Assembly: GCA_023897205.1 (NCBI GenBank)
Contig: JAHWDD010000011.1
Span: 310,001-374,000, forward strand
Source of the DNA: Exophiala sp. HKRS030
Lineage: Eukaryota; Ascomycota; Eurotiomycetes; Chaetothyriales; Herpotrichiellaceae
Length of the DNA: 64,000 nt
Direction: 5' to 3'
Position numbers and translations under genes: made by a program. Position 1 is the first letter of the stretch; every line of letters begins with the position of its first letter. Shown here piece by piece: positions 33,126 to 43,200 of the stretch. Below the pieces are notes generated by a model. The model ran no database searches. It had not been told where the DNA came from and worked only from the letters and a program-made list of their open reading frames with translations.

Positions 33126-34688
33126 TCATGCCGTGATGGCTCTGTGCTTGTCAGACCAATCAGCCCAATGAAGAACCTTCTTCTCTCGCCTTGCTTCTTC
33201 TGCGGCAAAGACGACGTCGTGACTCCTAATGATTTCTTCGAGGTCACATCCGACAAGCTCTCGTTGAGCCTGAGCGACACTCATGGAACCTTCTTCAACA
33301 TGTTGGACGGCTTGAACAAATGCCCCCGCGAGACCCCAGTCACCACCACCGTGACTCTTTTCGACTTCGGGTGCTTGTTTGGGGATTTCATGGACCACCG
33401 TCTGGCCGTCAGCGAATGTATGGACGGTGATCTTGTGTGAATCATAGTGCACTTCTCCCAGAGTACCATACACCCAACCACGTCTATCGCACTGTGCCAG
33501 TGTTGGATATGTCATGTGGAACAAAGCTCGCTTCGGGCCTCGACCGAGTTCGTGACCTGGAAGAGGATCCTCCTCCCACTCGATGGTGACAGTCTGATCG
33601 TCCGCGACATTGTTATCTGCCTCGTAGACGCAACGACCGTACCAACCTCTGCCAGCTATCACATCATCAGACATAGTTTCCTTGTCGTAATCATCCTCCA
33701 GCCGCTGCATGAGTCTCTTTTCACCCGCATCCCATCCTTCGGTCTTGACAATGTCCTCGATCTCTGGAACGACGATCTTCAGAGGCCAGCCATAATCCTT
33801 TTCCTTACGGAGCCATCTGTCACGATAGATCTTCTTTGCCGAGTAGATGCAATCTGGTTCCGCGGGACACGAGAGGCAGTTGGTCGATGCGCCAGCGGCC
33901 TTTGGCTTTCGTGCCTTGCGGAAGTGCGTGAGGCTTCCAGTGCTTGTGATTGTCGAGGGAAGATGAGGCTCAGTGCCGGTCAACGGACTCGGAGAAGACA
34001 TGAGCCACATCAAGAAGTCAACGTCGTGGCACGATTTGGTCAGGAGTGACCCGACGCCTTCTGGTGTCGCTCTCCGCCAGTTCCCACGGACGTACGAGTG
34101 CGAGAAATGCCACCAACCTATAGGCTCTGTATGCTCAATCGACACCATCTCGCCAATGACTTGATCCGAGGTCAACAGCTTGCGGAGCATGATGTTGTGT
34201 GGAGAGTACCGCAGGACGTGTCCGATCGACACCACCTTGGGAGGGTAGTGCGACAGTGCCCAAGAGATGGAGCGGCAATCCGACAACGACAGTGCCAGAG
34301 GTTTCTCACACAGAATGTGGAGGTTGAACTTGGCAATGGCTTGGATGATGGGAGCGTGAGTTTCGTCCAATGTGCATATAAACACGCCGGTGATGGGCAA
34401 GTAGTTTGGTTCAGCACCTCCAGCTTGTTCCGCGACCTGCCTCCGCCGTGTTTCCCATTCTACCCACGCTTCCCAACCTTCAAATGATTGGTGGGCGGCA
34501 GGATTGTTGCCTTGTCCCCATATATATCGTTGGCCAAACTCTTGTCTCTTGAAAGTGTCTATTTCGGCCACGGCTGCAATGCATCCTGAGGTGGAGGCTT
34601 CGACGGCGCGGGCGTAGGAATGGCCTCGAGATCCCGCTCCGATAACGAGGAATTGAGGCGGGTTGGGAGGTGGTGCAATTGAACCCAT
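33126..34688 (-). CDS. Gfo/Idh/MocA-family oxidoreductase
   Basis: Single exon, 520 residues from the Met at 34688; the frame is open 45 codons further upstream (34823), but the peptide there lacks family character. The Rossmann nucleotide site is at the N-terminus (F-L-V-I-G-A-G-S-R-G-H-S-Y). The family signature L-C-E-K-P-L-A-L follows near residue 130, with a catalytic-type H-D-V-D-F-L in the second domain. A cysteine cluster C-L-S-C-P-A-E-P-D-C-I-Y-S-A-K-K-I-Y occurs in the middle, as in a subfamily of large Gfo/Idh proteins. The enzyme should oxidise a sugar, polyol or related hydroxy compound with NAD(P). No targeting signal is seen. It is divergent from a PrpF-type isomerase, so the two may share control. 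Confidence 0.88.
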   Translation of the reverse strand: MGSIAPPPNPPQFLVIGAGSRGHSYARAVEASTSGCIAAVAEIDTFKRQEFGQRYIWGQGNNPAAHQSFEGWEAWVEWETRRRQVAEQAGGAEPNYLPITGVFICTLDETHAPIIQAIAKFNLHILCEKPLALSLSDCRSISWALSHYPPKVVSIGHVLRYSPHNIMLRKLLTSDQVIGEMVSIEHTEPIGWWHFSHSYVRGNWRRATPEGVGSLLTKSCHDVDFLMWLMSSPSPLTGTEPHLPSTITSTGSLTHFRKARKPKAAGASTNCLSCPAEPDCIYSAKKIYRDRWLRKEKDYGWPLKIVVPEIEDIVKTEGWDAGEKRLMQRLEDDYDKETMSDDVIAGRGWYGRCVYEADNNVADDQTVTIEWEEDPLPGHELGRGPKRALFHMTYPTLAQCDRRGWVYGTLGEVHYDSHKITVHTFADGQTVVHEIPKQAPEVEKSHGGGDWGLAGAFVQAVQHVEEGSMSVAQAQRELVGCDLEEIIRSHDVVFAAEEARREKKVLHWADWSDKHRAITA

Positions 34689-35116
34689 GATTTCTTTTTT
34701 GGTTGGAGAGAGAAGGACCGTACTTCGTAGGGACTTGAAAAAAAGAGAGAACAATGACTGACAAAGGGTAGAGAGATACAGCGGTCTGGTAAAGACTGGA
34801 CGACGGAGTTGCACGAATACCACCTTGTTGTACTCCGGACTTTGTACTGTTACAATTCAACTGCGGAGAAAGTGACACAGACTTGTTGATTGTTGTATCA
34901 GCCGAACTGTCGGTCCGATGATTGGTGGCCTTGTTTGAGGAGCTGTCACAGTACGAGTACAGCATTTGTATCGGCCGAACATTCAACAACTCACGATATT
35001 CTGGATTCCTGTTCTGTGCCTTGGGAATTGGTGCGGTGCTGATACATGCAAACAAATGTGCCCTCAAGTGTGCGTGATGGAATAAAAACACAATCATTGA
35101 TATCGGGTGCTCAACC
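34689..35116. other. Divergent promoter, oxidoreductase / PrpF-like gene
   Basis: Up to 540 bases between the likely starts of two divergent metabolic genes. No separate gene is seen. Confidence 0.5.
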
Positions 35117-36445
35117 ATGTTTCTAACCCCTCGATGGTCCAACACCTCAACGCTCGGTCATATACAAAAGTCGGTCCGAGTCTGCTTGGATCTTCTGTGG
35201 ATGAATGACGGGCCTCAGGCGAGGAGAGCCATGTCTACGACAGCACCTTTTCAATATGCTGTCAAGGCCTCGTTCTGGCGAGGTGGGACGTCGAAGGGCG
35301 TTTTCTTCAAGCTTTCCGATTTACCAGAGTGGTTCCAATCAATCTTGAACTCGGAGAAGCAACCGGACGGTGCTCAATTTCAGCGGATGGAGAAATTCTT
35401 TGCCGCAGTGATGGGCTCTCCTGACTCGTACGGTCGACAACTGAATGGCATGGGTGGTGGTATCTCGTCACTCAGTAAAGCCATGGTCGTTCGACCTTCT
35501 GCTCAGGCCGATGTCGATGTCGACTATACCTTCTTCCAAATCGGAGTCAAAGATGGAAAGTTGGACATGGCTGGAAATTGTGGCAACTTGACTTCTGCCG
35601 TTGGGCCTTTTGCACTGAACGCTGGTCTATGGCGAGGGTGTCCGCAAAAGGTTGGCGAGGTAAACGGCTTCGAAACGGCGTCTGTCACCATGAAACTCAG
35701 AAATACCAACACCACAAAGGTGATCGAGTCGAAGTTCGACGCATTCAGGAACAACCACGGCAGCAGCACATGGCAGTATCTTGAGGTCGGAAAGTGTTCG
35801 ATCGACGGTGTGCCCGGAACAGCCTCGACCATCACCCTGTCCTTTCTCGATCCAGAAGGATCCAAAACACCCAGAGCATTACCTACCGGAAATGCTGTAG
35901 ACGAAGTTCAAATCGGTGACCGACAAATCATGCGAGCGTCCTTGATCGATGTCAGTAACCCCGGTATCTTCATTGACGGCCGTGATGTTGGTTGGAACCC
36001 CTCATCCACGCCAGACGAAATGAATGCGAATCAAGGCCTCTTGGATAAGCTGGAAATGATCCGCAAACAAGGCACGAAGATGATGGGTCTCGATCCGAAT
36101 ATCAGCAGCATACCGAAAATCGTTCTTCTCTTCCCTCCCAAGGCAGACGGCATGGACATATCCTGCCAGGCTTTGTCGATGGAACAAGCACACAAAGCGG
36201 TTCCAGTGACACTCGCCCTGAATCTAGGAGTGGCTTGTAAGATGGAGGGGACCATCCCGAACCAGCTGTCGAAACATTTACACGAATCCAATACCGTCAT
36301 TGGCCATCCTTCTGGAAGTCTGGAGGTCGGAGCATCAATAGGCCCTGACGGCAAGATCGAGAGCGCCAAACTCATCAGGACGGCGAGATGTCATATGGAC
36401 GGAGTTGTCAATATCACGAATGGAGAAGTTTCTGAGATATTATGA
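35117..36445 (+). CDS. PrpF/methylitaconate isomerase-like protein
   Basis: Single exon, 442 residues from 35117. Met39 at 35231 starts the family homology and is the likelier start for a cytosolic form. The 38 residues before it contain Arg/Ser/Thr and few acids and might target mitochondria. Family motifs: S-F-W-R-G-G-T-S-K-G-V-F-F near residue 52, N-G-M-G-G-G-I-S-S-L-S-K (the active-site lysine region), and D-M-A-G-N-C-G-N-L-T-S-A-V-G (the catalytic cysteine region) as in PrpF. This diaminopimelate-epimerase-like fold isomerises double bonds in tricarboxylates: methyl-aconitate in propionate breakdown, or oxalomesaconate in gallate breakdown. Which applies is not clear. The neighbours (Gfo/Idh oxidoreductase, dienelactone hydrolase) lean toward an aromatic or organic-acid pathway. 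Confidence 0.88.
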   Translation: MFLTPRWSNTSTLGHIQKSVRVCLDLLWMNDGPQARRAMSTTAPFQYAVKASFWRGGTSKGVFFKLSDLPEWFQSILNSEKQPDGAQFQRMEKFFAAVMGSPDSYGRQLNGMGGGISSLSKAMVVRPSAQADVDVDYTFFQIGVKDGKLDMAGNCGNLTSAVGPFALNAGLWRGCPQKVGEVNGFETASVTMKLRNTNTTKVIESKFDAFRNNHGSSTWQYLEVGKCSIDGVPGTASTITLSFLDPEGSKTPRALPTGNAVDEVQIGDRQIMRASLIDVSNPGIFIDGRDVGWNPSSTPDEMNANQGLLDKLEMIRKQGTKMMGLDPNISSIPKIVLLFPPKADGMDISCQALSMEQAHKAVPVTLALNLGVACKMEGTIPNQLSKHLHESNTVIGHPSGSLEVGASIGPDGKIESAKLIRTARCHMDGVVNITNGEVSEIL

Positions 36446-37172
36446 GTTCTACACATGTACCTAGGTAGGGTTCTTGAGCGGCAGCTTTCTTGAGCTTTGA
36501 AAAATTAAATCTCAAACCAATATCAGCTTATGCTGGGGCCGTTGACAGGGCTGATGTTGTAACTCTCTGCCCGGCAGAGGATGAGTGTAGCCGTATGAGA
36601 CGGAGAGATGCCGTGCTAGATCTTCTCGTATTTGGTTGGCTCTTACACTATCTGAACATGGAAACTACGATGCATGTGATGAAGACTTGAATTGTTGATC
36701 ACATAAACATATAAATATCACTACATGTGTCGGCTCGCAATCAGGTCACTCTGTTCTTGTTTGAAAACTTGCAATGTTATGGCTAATGGCACGTCCTTCA
36801 ACCATATGTTCGGCCAGAAAGAGAGAGGCCGATCAACCCCCGCAGCATGAAACTCGGGTACGAAGATCATCACAATTTAGATACGTAACGACCCTGTAGA
36901 TTTGAAACCGAGATGAGGTCACCTTTTCTTTTCCCACTGTCGGGAACACGAGAAATACGAGGTTTGTGGTTATGGTCTTGCTTGGCCTTGCATCATGAGT
37001 GTATATGATATAATCAATTGAGGGGTCCGAGCAGAGTCTACTTTTCTTCAAGCTCATAAACTGCATACAAGTACGGTAAGAGAGTGCCCAACTCACTATT
37101 CCTCCCTTTTCCTTGACCAATCTCTTTCTTGTCTTCAAGTCATTCTCCTTTTGACTCGAAACAAAAACAACA
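36446..37172. other. Intergenic
   Basis: Separates the PrpF-like gene from the dienelactone hydrolase gene. A TACCTAGGTA palindrome lies 12 bases past the PrpF-like stop. Otherwise nothing is seen. Confidence 0.45.
36458..36467. repeat. TACCTAGGTA palindrome, copy 2
   Basis: Perfect 10-base palindrome 12 bases after the stop codon of the PrpF-like gene. Confidence 0.6.
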
Positions 37173-38015
37173 ATGGCAACCTCAACAGGAATGTCTTCCT
37201 GCTGCCTTTCCGGGTCCGTACATGGCGGCACACCCAGAGGTCGTGAAGACACCGTCGGAGGACTCGATTGTTACGTCACGGAACCTCCTTCGTCAGACTC
37301 AAATACAAAAACAAAAGCGATTATATTCCTCGTCGACATTTTCGGTTGGAAATTCAAAAACGTCCGGCTCTTGGCGGACCAGTACGCCGACGCCGGGGGG
37401 TTCACATGTTACATCCCTGACGTCCACCAGGGGGACAGTCTGCCGATCGAGTTTCTGCAGTCGGTCGAACCTCCCCTCAAGAAAAAGGAGGAAGAAGGTA
37501 TGCTAGACAAGGCCAAAGAGACTGTCGACGTCATGGCCACCCTGGGTCCGTGGCTCGTCAAGCACCGTGAGAGTGTTTCGGAACCTTTGATTTCCGGGTT
37601 CGTCAACACCGTCCGTACGATCCCAGGTACCGAAAAGATCGGAGCCGTCGGGTTCTGTTGGGGCGGGAGGTACGCCATCCTCCAAGCCCACAAGCGGGCG
37701 GCCGGTCAGGTGGGTGGTGTCGACGCCGCTTACGCTTGTCACCCTTCACTCTTGAGTATCCCGAGCGACATCGAAGCGGTGGCGGTACCTTTGAGTCTCG
37801 CGGTGGGAGAAAAGGACAGTCTTTTGGACCTGAAGTCGGTGGAACAGATACGTGAGACACTGAACAAAACCGGAGCGCCGACGGAGGTCAAGGTCTACAA
37901 GGACCAAATCCACGGGTTCGCCTTGAGGAGTGATTGGAGTTCCGACGAGGACAAAAAGGCAATGGACGATGCTGAGAAGCAGGGAATTGAATGGTTCGAG
38001 AAGTACCTTTCGTGA
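37173..38015 (+). CDS. Dienelactone hydrolase family protein
   Basis: Single exon, 280 residues, the common length for fungal members. The alpha/beta-hydrolase core carries the cysteine nucleophile in G-F-C-W-G-G-R (Cys162), the aspartate in G-E-K-D-S (Asp215) and the histidine in I-H-G-F-A-L-R (His247), so the triad is intact. A loop of about 50 residues rich in Lys/Glu separates the early strands. True dienelactone hydrolases open the lactone formed from chlorocatechol or hydroxyquinol ring cleavage; many fungal relatives have other, unknown ester substrates. There is no signal peptide. It lies on the same strand as the PrpF-like gene, 727 bases downstream. Confidence 0.9.
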   Translation: MATSTGMSSCCLSGSVHGGTPRGREDTVGGLDCYVTEPPSSDSNTKTKAIIFLVDIFGWKFKNVRLLADQYADAGGFTCYIPDVHQGDSLPIEFLQSVEPPLKKKEEEGMLDKAKETVDVMATLGPWLVKHRESVSEPLISGFVNTVRTIPGTEKIGAVGFCWGGRYAILQAHKRAAGQVGGVDAAYACHPSLLSIPSDIEAVAVPLSLAVGEKDSLLDLKSVEQIRETLNKTGAPTEVKVYKDQIHGFALRSDWSSDEDKKAMDDAEKQGIEWFEKYLS

Positions 38016-38610
38016 TCTACCCTATATATGTATAGATATGCACTGCACAGAAAAAGGTCAGCATTAACACTCAATTTACATGGTCAGGTGGTTATCTTCT
38101 GTTGTAACAAATCCATTTTGTACAACACCTCGTAACTTGGTCACCTTGATGTCAAGTGCTCATAGACGTCTGTGACGTCGGCATTGTCCATAGATAAAAG
38201 TACGAGCGACATCAGATCATGCTTTCATACACCCTTTGCGACGAAAAGCCGAACAAATCTGTTGATGACCACCACCACTACTAAGCTGATTCCCGAAAAG
38301 GGGGGGGGAACAGGGATTGACCGATCAGACCACTCTAAACCTACATAGCCAAGGAAAGATTACAAGTCCCGGACTGATCGCAAAGACCTTTGTATTTGTA
38401 TTTGCATTTCTATTTACGTAGAACTCCTACATTGGCTCAAAGATAAAGAAAGTCCCCTTGTCGAGTTGTGGTGGGCGGTTGTGAATGGTCTCCGGTATCT
38501 GGCCCCCAGCCCAGACTGCTCACTCACAAAATCCCGTGGGGAAGAATTGATTGTAGCTTAGCCGAGTTTAACAGGCATTAAGCATCCAACTTTAACTTGT
38601 AGCCAAGTAC

Positions 38611-38617
38611 TGATAAG
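38611..38617 (+). promoter_or_regulatory. GATA site (TGATAAG)
   Basis: Matches the HGATAR site of AreA-type nitrogen regulators, 571 bases upstream of the ammonium transporter start. Confidence 0.4.
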
Positions 38618-38750
38618 CTTCTTCCCCAGGATTGGCCCATGGTCCACACTCCCCAGGACGCATTCGTATACATGCCTCGAGAGGCTTTCTGCTAACTCAC
38701 CCCTTCAGCTTCTTCATGTGTCCAATCACGAGTGCTGATTTTGTCTTCAG

Positions 38751-38757
38751 CGATAAG
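38751..38757 (+). promoter_or_regulatory. GATA site (CGATAAG)
   Basis: Second GATAAG, 431 bases upstream of the ammonium transporter. Weaker AGATAA sites lie at 38192 and 38441. The grouping upstream of a nitrogen-uptake gene makes AreA control plausible. Confidence 0.4.
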
Positions 38758-39187
38758 GAACCGACTGGCTTCACCTTACCATTGGAGATGTGTAGGCGAA
38801 CTCCCGTTGCCACGTTCGTGCCTGGATCGATGGAGAATGTGCCATGACCGTGGAGGCCCTGCTTGACCCGGAGACTCTCTGTGGCAGGCATCGGTCTGGC
38901 GAATGAGGACGGTGAGATACAGCAAACTGATATCGCTTGAACCCTTGTCAATCTTGCAGCTCGGGATGGTTGGTAAGGGTCTGTCTCGTCGCTACGCACG
39001 GGGAGAGCTCTCACTGCTCTCACTTTTCTTTTTCTGTCGCGTGTGTCGGTCGTTGCGCATACATAAGTCCTCCATCCCCCCGTGTCCGTTGGCGGACGCG
39101 TCTTTGTGCCCTTGTCGTACTTCAAAACTTCCTCCAAATATACCATTCCACTGTAACGCGAGTGTCGAGCAACTGGCTGTCTGAAAG

Positions 39188-40724
39188 ATGCCTGGCAGAC
39201 CAAATATTCCCGTCCGACGGTGGGATGCGGACACCCTTGTCAAACCTGACTGGCTCGACAATGGCGACAATGCCTGGCAGTTGACCGCTGCGACCCTCGT
39301 TGGCCTACAGTCGGTACCTGGACTCATGGTCATGTATGCTGGTCTGGTGAAAAAGAAGTGGGCTATAAATTCTGCCTTTATGGTGCTGTATGCCTTCGCC
39401 GCCGTGCTCATCTGCTGGGTGGTGTGGGCATACCGAGCAGCATTTGGCAAGAAGATGCTGCCTTTTGTTGGTGTTCCTGGACCAGCTGTGGAAATGAACT
39501 ATGAGTTGAAACAAGCATACCTGCCTGCAGCCGACGTGTACGCAGCATATCCCATGAGTACCATGGTGTATTTCCAGTTTGTCTTCGCAGCAATCACGCT
39601 GGTTCTCATTGCGGGAGCTGGGCTGGCAAGAATGAATTTCTTGGCCTGGATGGTCTTTGTGCCTCTTTGGTTGACACTCAGCTATACCGTGGGAGCATTC
39701 AGCATCTGGGGAGGTGGATTCCTGTACACCATGGGCTGTTTGGACTACTCTGGTGGATATGTCATTCACGTCTCCTCCGGAACGGCAGGGTTTGTGATGG
39801 CATACTGGGTCGGACCACGACATCCACGAGATCGCACGGAGTTCCATCCAAACAACGTTCTTCTCGCGTTGGTTGGTGTCGGCCTCCTCTGGCTTGGCTG
39901 GAATGGCTTCAACGGTGGTGATCCATACACAGCCTCGCCTGATGCTGGTGCTGCTGTGTTGAACACCAATGTCTGCACTGCGATGAGCATGTTGACTTGG
40001 ACCATGATGGATTTGGTATTTTTCAAGAAGCCAGCTGTGATTGGGGCAGTTCAGGGGATCATCACTGGTCTTGTAGCCATCACGCCGGCTGCTGGTTACG
40101 TTGCCGGCTGGGGTGCCATCATCATTGGAGTATGCTCTGGAAGCATCCCTTGGATTTCAATGAACATTCTGGGAAAACAGAGATGGTTCCTCGAGTTTTC
40201 TGATGATGTTGTCGGAGATTTCCACACGCATCTTGTTGGCGGTGTTGTAGGAGGATTTTTGACTGGCCTCTTCGCCACTAGCGAAGGTACAGCAGCTTTC
40301 GCTCTGGCTCCAACCGGCGGCGCCATTGATGGTAATGGTCGACAGGTCTGGGTACAGATTGTTGGATTTCTCTTCATCATCGGGTGGAACATCTTCTGGA
40401 CAAGTGCAATTTGCTTGTTTATCAAATATGTGCTGCGGATTCCGTTGAGATACAACGAGGAGCAACTTCTCATCGGAGACGGAGAGGTTCATGGAGAGTT
40501 GCCATATGCATTCTTCCATGATGGCCGGCATGAGTACGAGTAAGTGCACAAGTCCTATACATCATATACTTGCTAATCAGTGCATTAGTGCCAAATATGG
40601 TCAGCCAGACCCGGAGAAAGCTCGAGGGGTTCTGGAAGGGATGGATGCTGGGAGGGATGGCAGTAGCGAAGAGGGCTCCAGTGGACAAGTGGGAGTCAAT
40701 AAGAAATCTGACAAGCAAGCATAA
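39188..40724 (+). CDS. Ammonium transporter, Mep/Amt family
   Basis: Exons 39188-40539 and 40589-40724 join in frame to 495 residues; the 49-base intron has a TGCTAAT-type branch site. Eleven membrane helices are expected. Conserved parts include [12 protein letters not shown] near residue 40, [13 protein letters not shown] with the first pore histidine, and [14 protein letters not shown] with the second. The twin-histidine pore is therefore intact. The protein imports ammonium at the plasma membrane; relatives are MepA/MeaA of Aspergillus and Mep2 of yeast. The C-terminal tail is short, acidic and Ser/Gly-rich. GATA sites upstream fit nitrogen repression. Whether it also senses ammonium (as Mep2) cannot be said. 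Confidence 0.95.
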
Positions 40725-41375
40725 GCAGCTGTATCTCTGGATGAACCATTGGATGGTGTTGAGGATTTGAAGTCACGGCATAATGGAAGAACGGCTGCTT
40801 TGGAGAGGTTTGTTGAACGAGATGGGACAGTTAATTTTTCTTAGAGTAGAGATTGAATAGGCTTACTCAGTCGGTTCATTCGAACTCATATAAGGAAGTA
40901 ATCGAAACCTAGTACACGCCTTTGAGGTTTATCGAAATTTAGCAAACATCGAGTGAAACAGAGGCAGATTATGAGGCTGAGGCTGAGAGACGGTGATGTC
41001 AAGAGCTCCCAAATGTTCCACGGTCTGACAAAATATCTGGTAAGCATCCCCTGCGCAAGACACAAGATACGCCTCAGGAATAAAGTATTGTCAGACCAAG
41101 CTAATTCCACGCGAGGCAACAATCCATTCCCAAACGCGTTTGTTACTTCTTTTCGCTGCCAACGACCTCATACTTTGTCCCTTTCTCATCCCTCTAAAAG
41201 GGCTTTGCGGCAATCACCAAGCAAATAGTCACTTCTTTCGTTCTCCTGTTCATGGTCACTTCTTTTCTACCTCAAGTTGCTTCCTTCCGCCCGACCCTCG
41301 CTGTGTTCCAATTGTAGTATCTCATCAACAAACATCACCCAAACTTCGGCGTTTGACATACTATTATTGCCCAGC
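40725..41375. other. Intergenic
   Basis: Downstream of the ammonium transporter and upstream of the zinc-finger gene. No gene is seen. Confidence 0.45.
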
Positions 41376-42571
41376 ATGTCGAACGCGGTTTATCGCTTCG
41401 GTGAGTGTGTTCTACGATGCCATTTGCCTCGCCTGTTGTACGAGACGTGCTACATCATGCACGGGTTCATATGACTCACTGATGAGGCCAATATCTCAAG
41501 AGATATCAGGACAAAGCTAATTTATCATAGAAATGTCCCCGAACAATCGTGCAGGCTGCCAGAACTCCAAATGCAAACATGAAGGTGTGAAAATTATGAA
41601 AGGTGAATTTCGTTTCGGTACTCAAGTATTCATCCAAGAGCACTACAGCTGGCAGTGGAAGCATTGGTAAGGACATCGCAATCTCTCCCCTTGATTCCAC
41701 CGCTCATAATGGTCAGGGGATGTGTCACACCAGTACAGATTGCAAACCTACAATCTCAAGTTGGCCCATTGGAAGATTTGGATCTGGACAGTGACCTTCC
41801 CTCGATTCTTGACGGCTATGATGAACTGAGCGTGGAAGCTCAAGAGAAGGTCAAGGAGGCGTTGGTTCATGGTCACGTTGCGGATGAAGACTGGAAAGGA
41901 GTAAGCAAGGTTTCCGCCTGCGTCTGTGTCTGTCGACTTTGGTGCTGACTTGAAACAACTAGGAGCCTGAGCTGAATCGTCCCGGAATGAAAGGCATCAA
42001 CAAGCGTACCCCCAAGAAGAAGAAGGCACCAGATGCAGACGCAGACGGTGAGGCGGGAGCTCCTGGAGACGATCAATCACCAACAAAGCCCAAAGCCAAG
42101 AAGGGTAGGCCGAAGAAGGTCAAGGCTGAAGCGGCCGAAGACGACGAAGAGGTTCCGGCTCCGAAAAAGACACGTGGCCGCAAACGCAAGGCATCTGCTG
42201 AAGACGAGTTGGATGAGCCTGTTGAGAAACCGAAGAAATCTCGTGCCAAAAAGGTCAAGGCTGAAGAGCAAGAGTCGTTGGATTCTGATGTTCCACTGAA
42301 CGCAGCACCAGAAAAACCAGCTAAGAAGAAGGCGGCGCGATCTAAGAAGGTCAAGAAAGAAGAGACGCCAGATGAGGACGATGATGTCCCTGTTGCACCC
42401 ATAGCCACCAAGGCTGCAAAGTCAAAGGCAAAAGCAAAAAAGGTCAAGGCCGAAGAAGAAGAAGAAGAAGGGGACGACATGGATGATCTGGAGCCCGAAG
42501 AAGAGGACGCAGACGACGTACCAGAGCCGCCAAAGAAGAAGAGGGGAAGACCTGGCCGTACCAGGAAATGA
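41376..42571 (+). CDS. PARP-type zinc-finger protein with AT-hook tail
   Basis: Four exons (41376-41400, 41531-41666, 41717-41900, 41963-42571) join in frame to 317 residues; the introns are 130, 50 and 62 bases. Residues 5-70 form one PARP-type zinc finger, with Cys18, Cys23, His53 and Cys56 as likely ligands and the family's G-V-K-I-x-K-G-E-F-R-F-G-T and W-K-H-W-G-C-V-T. Such fingers bind DNA breaks. There is no ligase or polymerase domain. The tail alternates basic and acidic blocks: four K-K-V-K-(A/K)-E motifs, each followed by an acidic patch, and G-R-P/R-G-R AT-hook-like motifs, the last at the C-terminus (K-R-G-R-P-G-R). It is probably a nuclear DNA- or chromatin-binding protein. The 25-base first exon is supported by the family N-terminus. 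Confidence 0.9.
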
Positions 42572-43200
42572 TTTTGTCAACCAAAGTTGTTGTGTACGCC
42601 GATTTCTACTACTACCTACCTAGGTATGTCTGCAGTGTCGAAGGTGGCAGGGGTTTGTGACGAGCTAGCTACAAAGGTGCTCCGTGAGATGCAAGCTGGC
42701 CCCCATCAGACTGATAAGAAGCCAAAATTCAGTGGACTGAGAGAGTGTGTTTTTATAGGCTTGAGATTCCCTGTACTATTAGTGTTTTCTACGTGCGTGG
42801 TGCCTCTTCATAGAAGTGGTCGAGGCGACTCATACTTTCTACTGCCATCAAAAGGTACATGGCGCCACGCAAATGAAAAAGCAGTTGTGCAAGAACAGTA
42901 TCTTGGTACATCCAGTCCGGGCTTTGTTTACTAATTTCGTTTCCCATTTCAGGTCCTGGAAATGAGCCATCGGGAAGTGAAACTGTTGACAGAATCAAGT
43001 GTTTTCCAAATCCGTGCCAGCTTTTGACACAATGCGTTTCTTTCATCTACTACTCCACAACGCAGCCCGCGGTCGCGCTTTTGCTTGGGGAAGCTTCTAT
43101 CTAGGTAATTAGGATATACAGACGATTTGCTCTCTTTACTCCGTACAAGGGTGTCTCCGTGATCGCGCAACGCCACACGCTCTGTTAAAATCGGGACTTC
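42572..43200. other. Intergenic between converging genes
   Basis: Shared 3' region. A TACCTAGGTA palindrome lies 45 bases after the zinc-finger stop. No gene is seen. Confidence 0.45.
42617..42626. repeat. TACCTAGGTA palindrome, copy 3
   Basis: Perfect palindrome 45 bases downstream of the PARP-finger gene. Confidence 0.6.

Larger units (their letters stand above)
38016..39187. other. Intergenic, promoter of the ammonium transporter
   Basis: 1.2 kb with four HGATAR-type sites (38192, 38441, 38611, 38751) and a nine-base G run at 38300. A 64-codon minus frame at 38697-38891 reads smoothly but is unsupported. Confidence 0.5.

Noticed and set aside
38300..38308. Run of nine G
   Set aside because: A simple homopolymer that is as likely a sequencing weak spot as a functional element.
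38697..38891. 64-codon minus frame that reads like a small basic protein
   Set aside because: It lies among the GATA sites of the ammonium transporter promoter and has no homologue I recognise. It would need transcript evidence.
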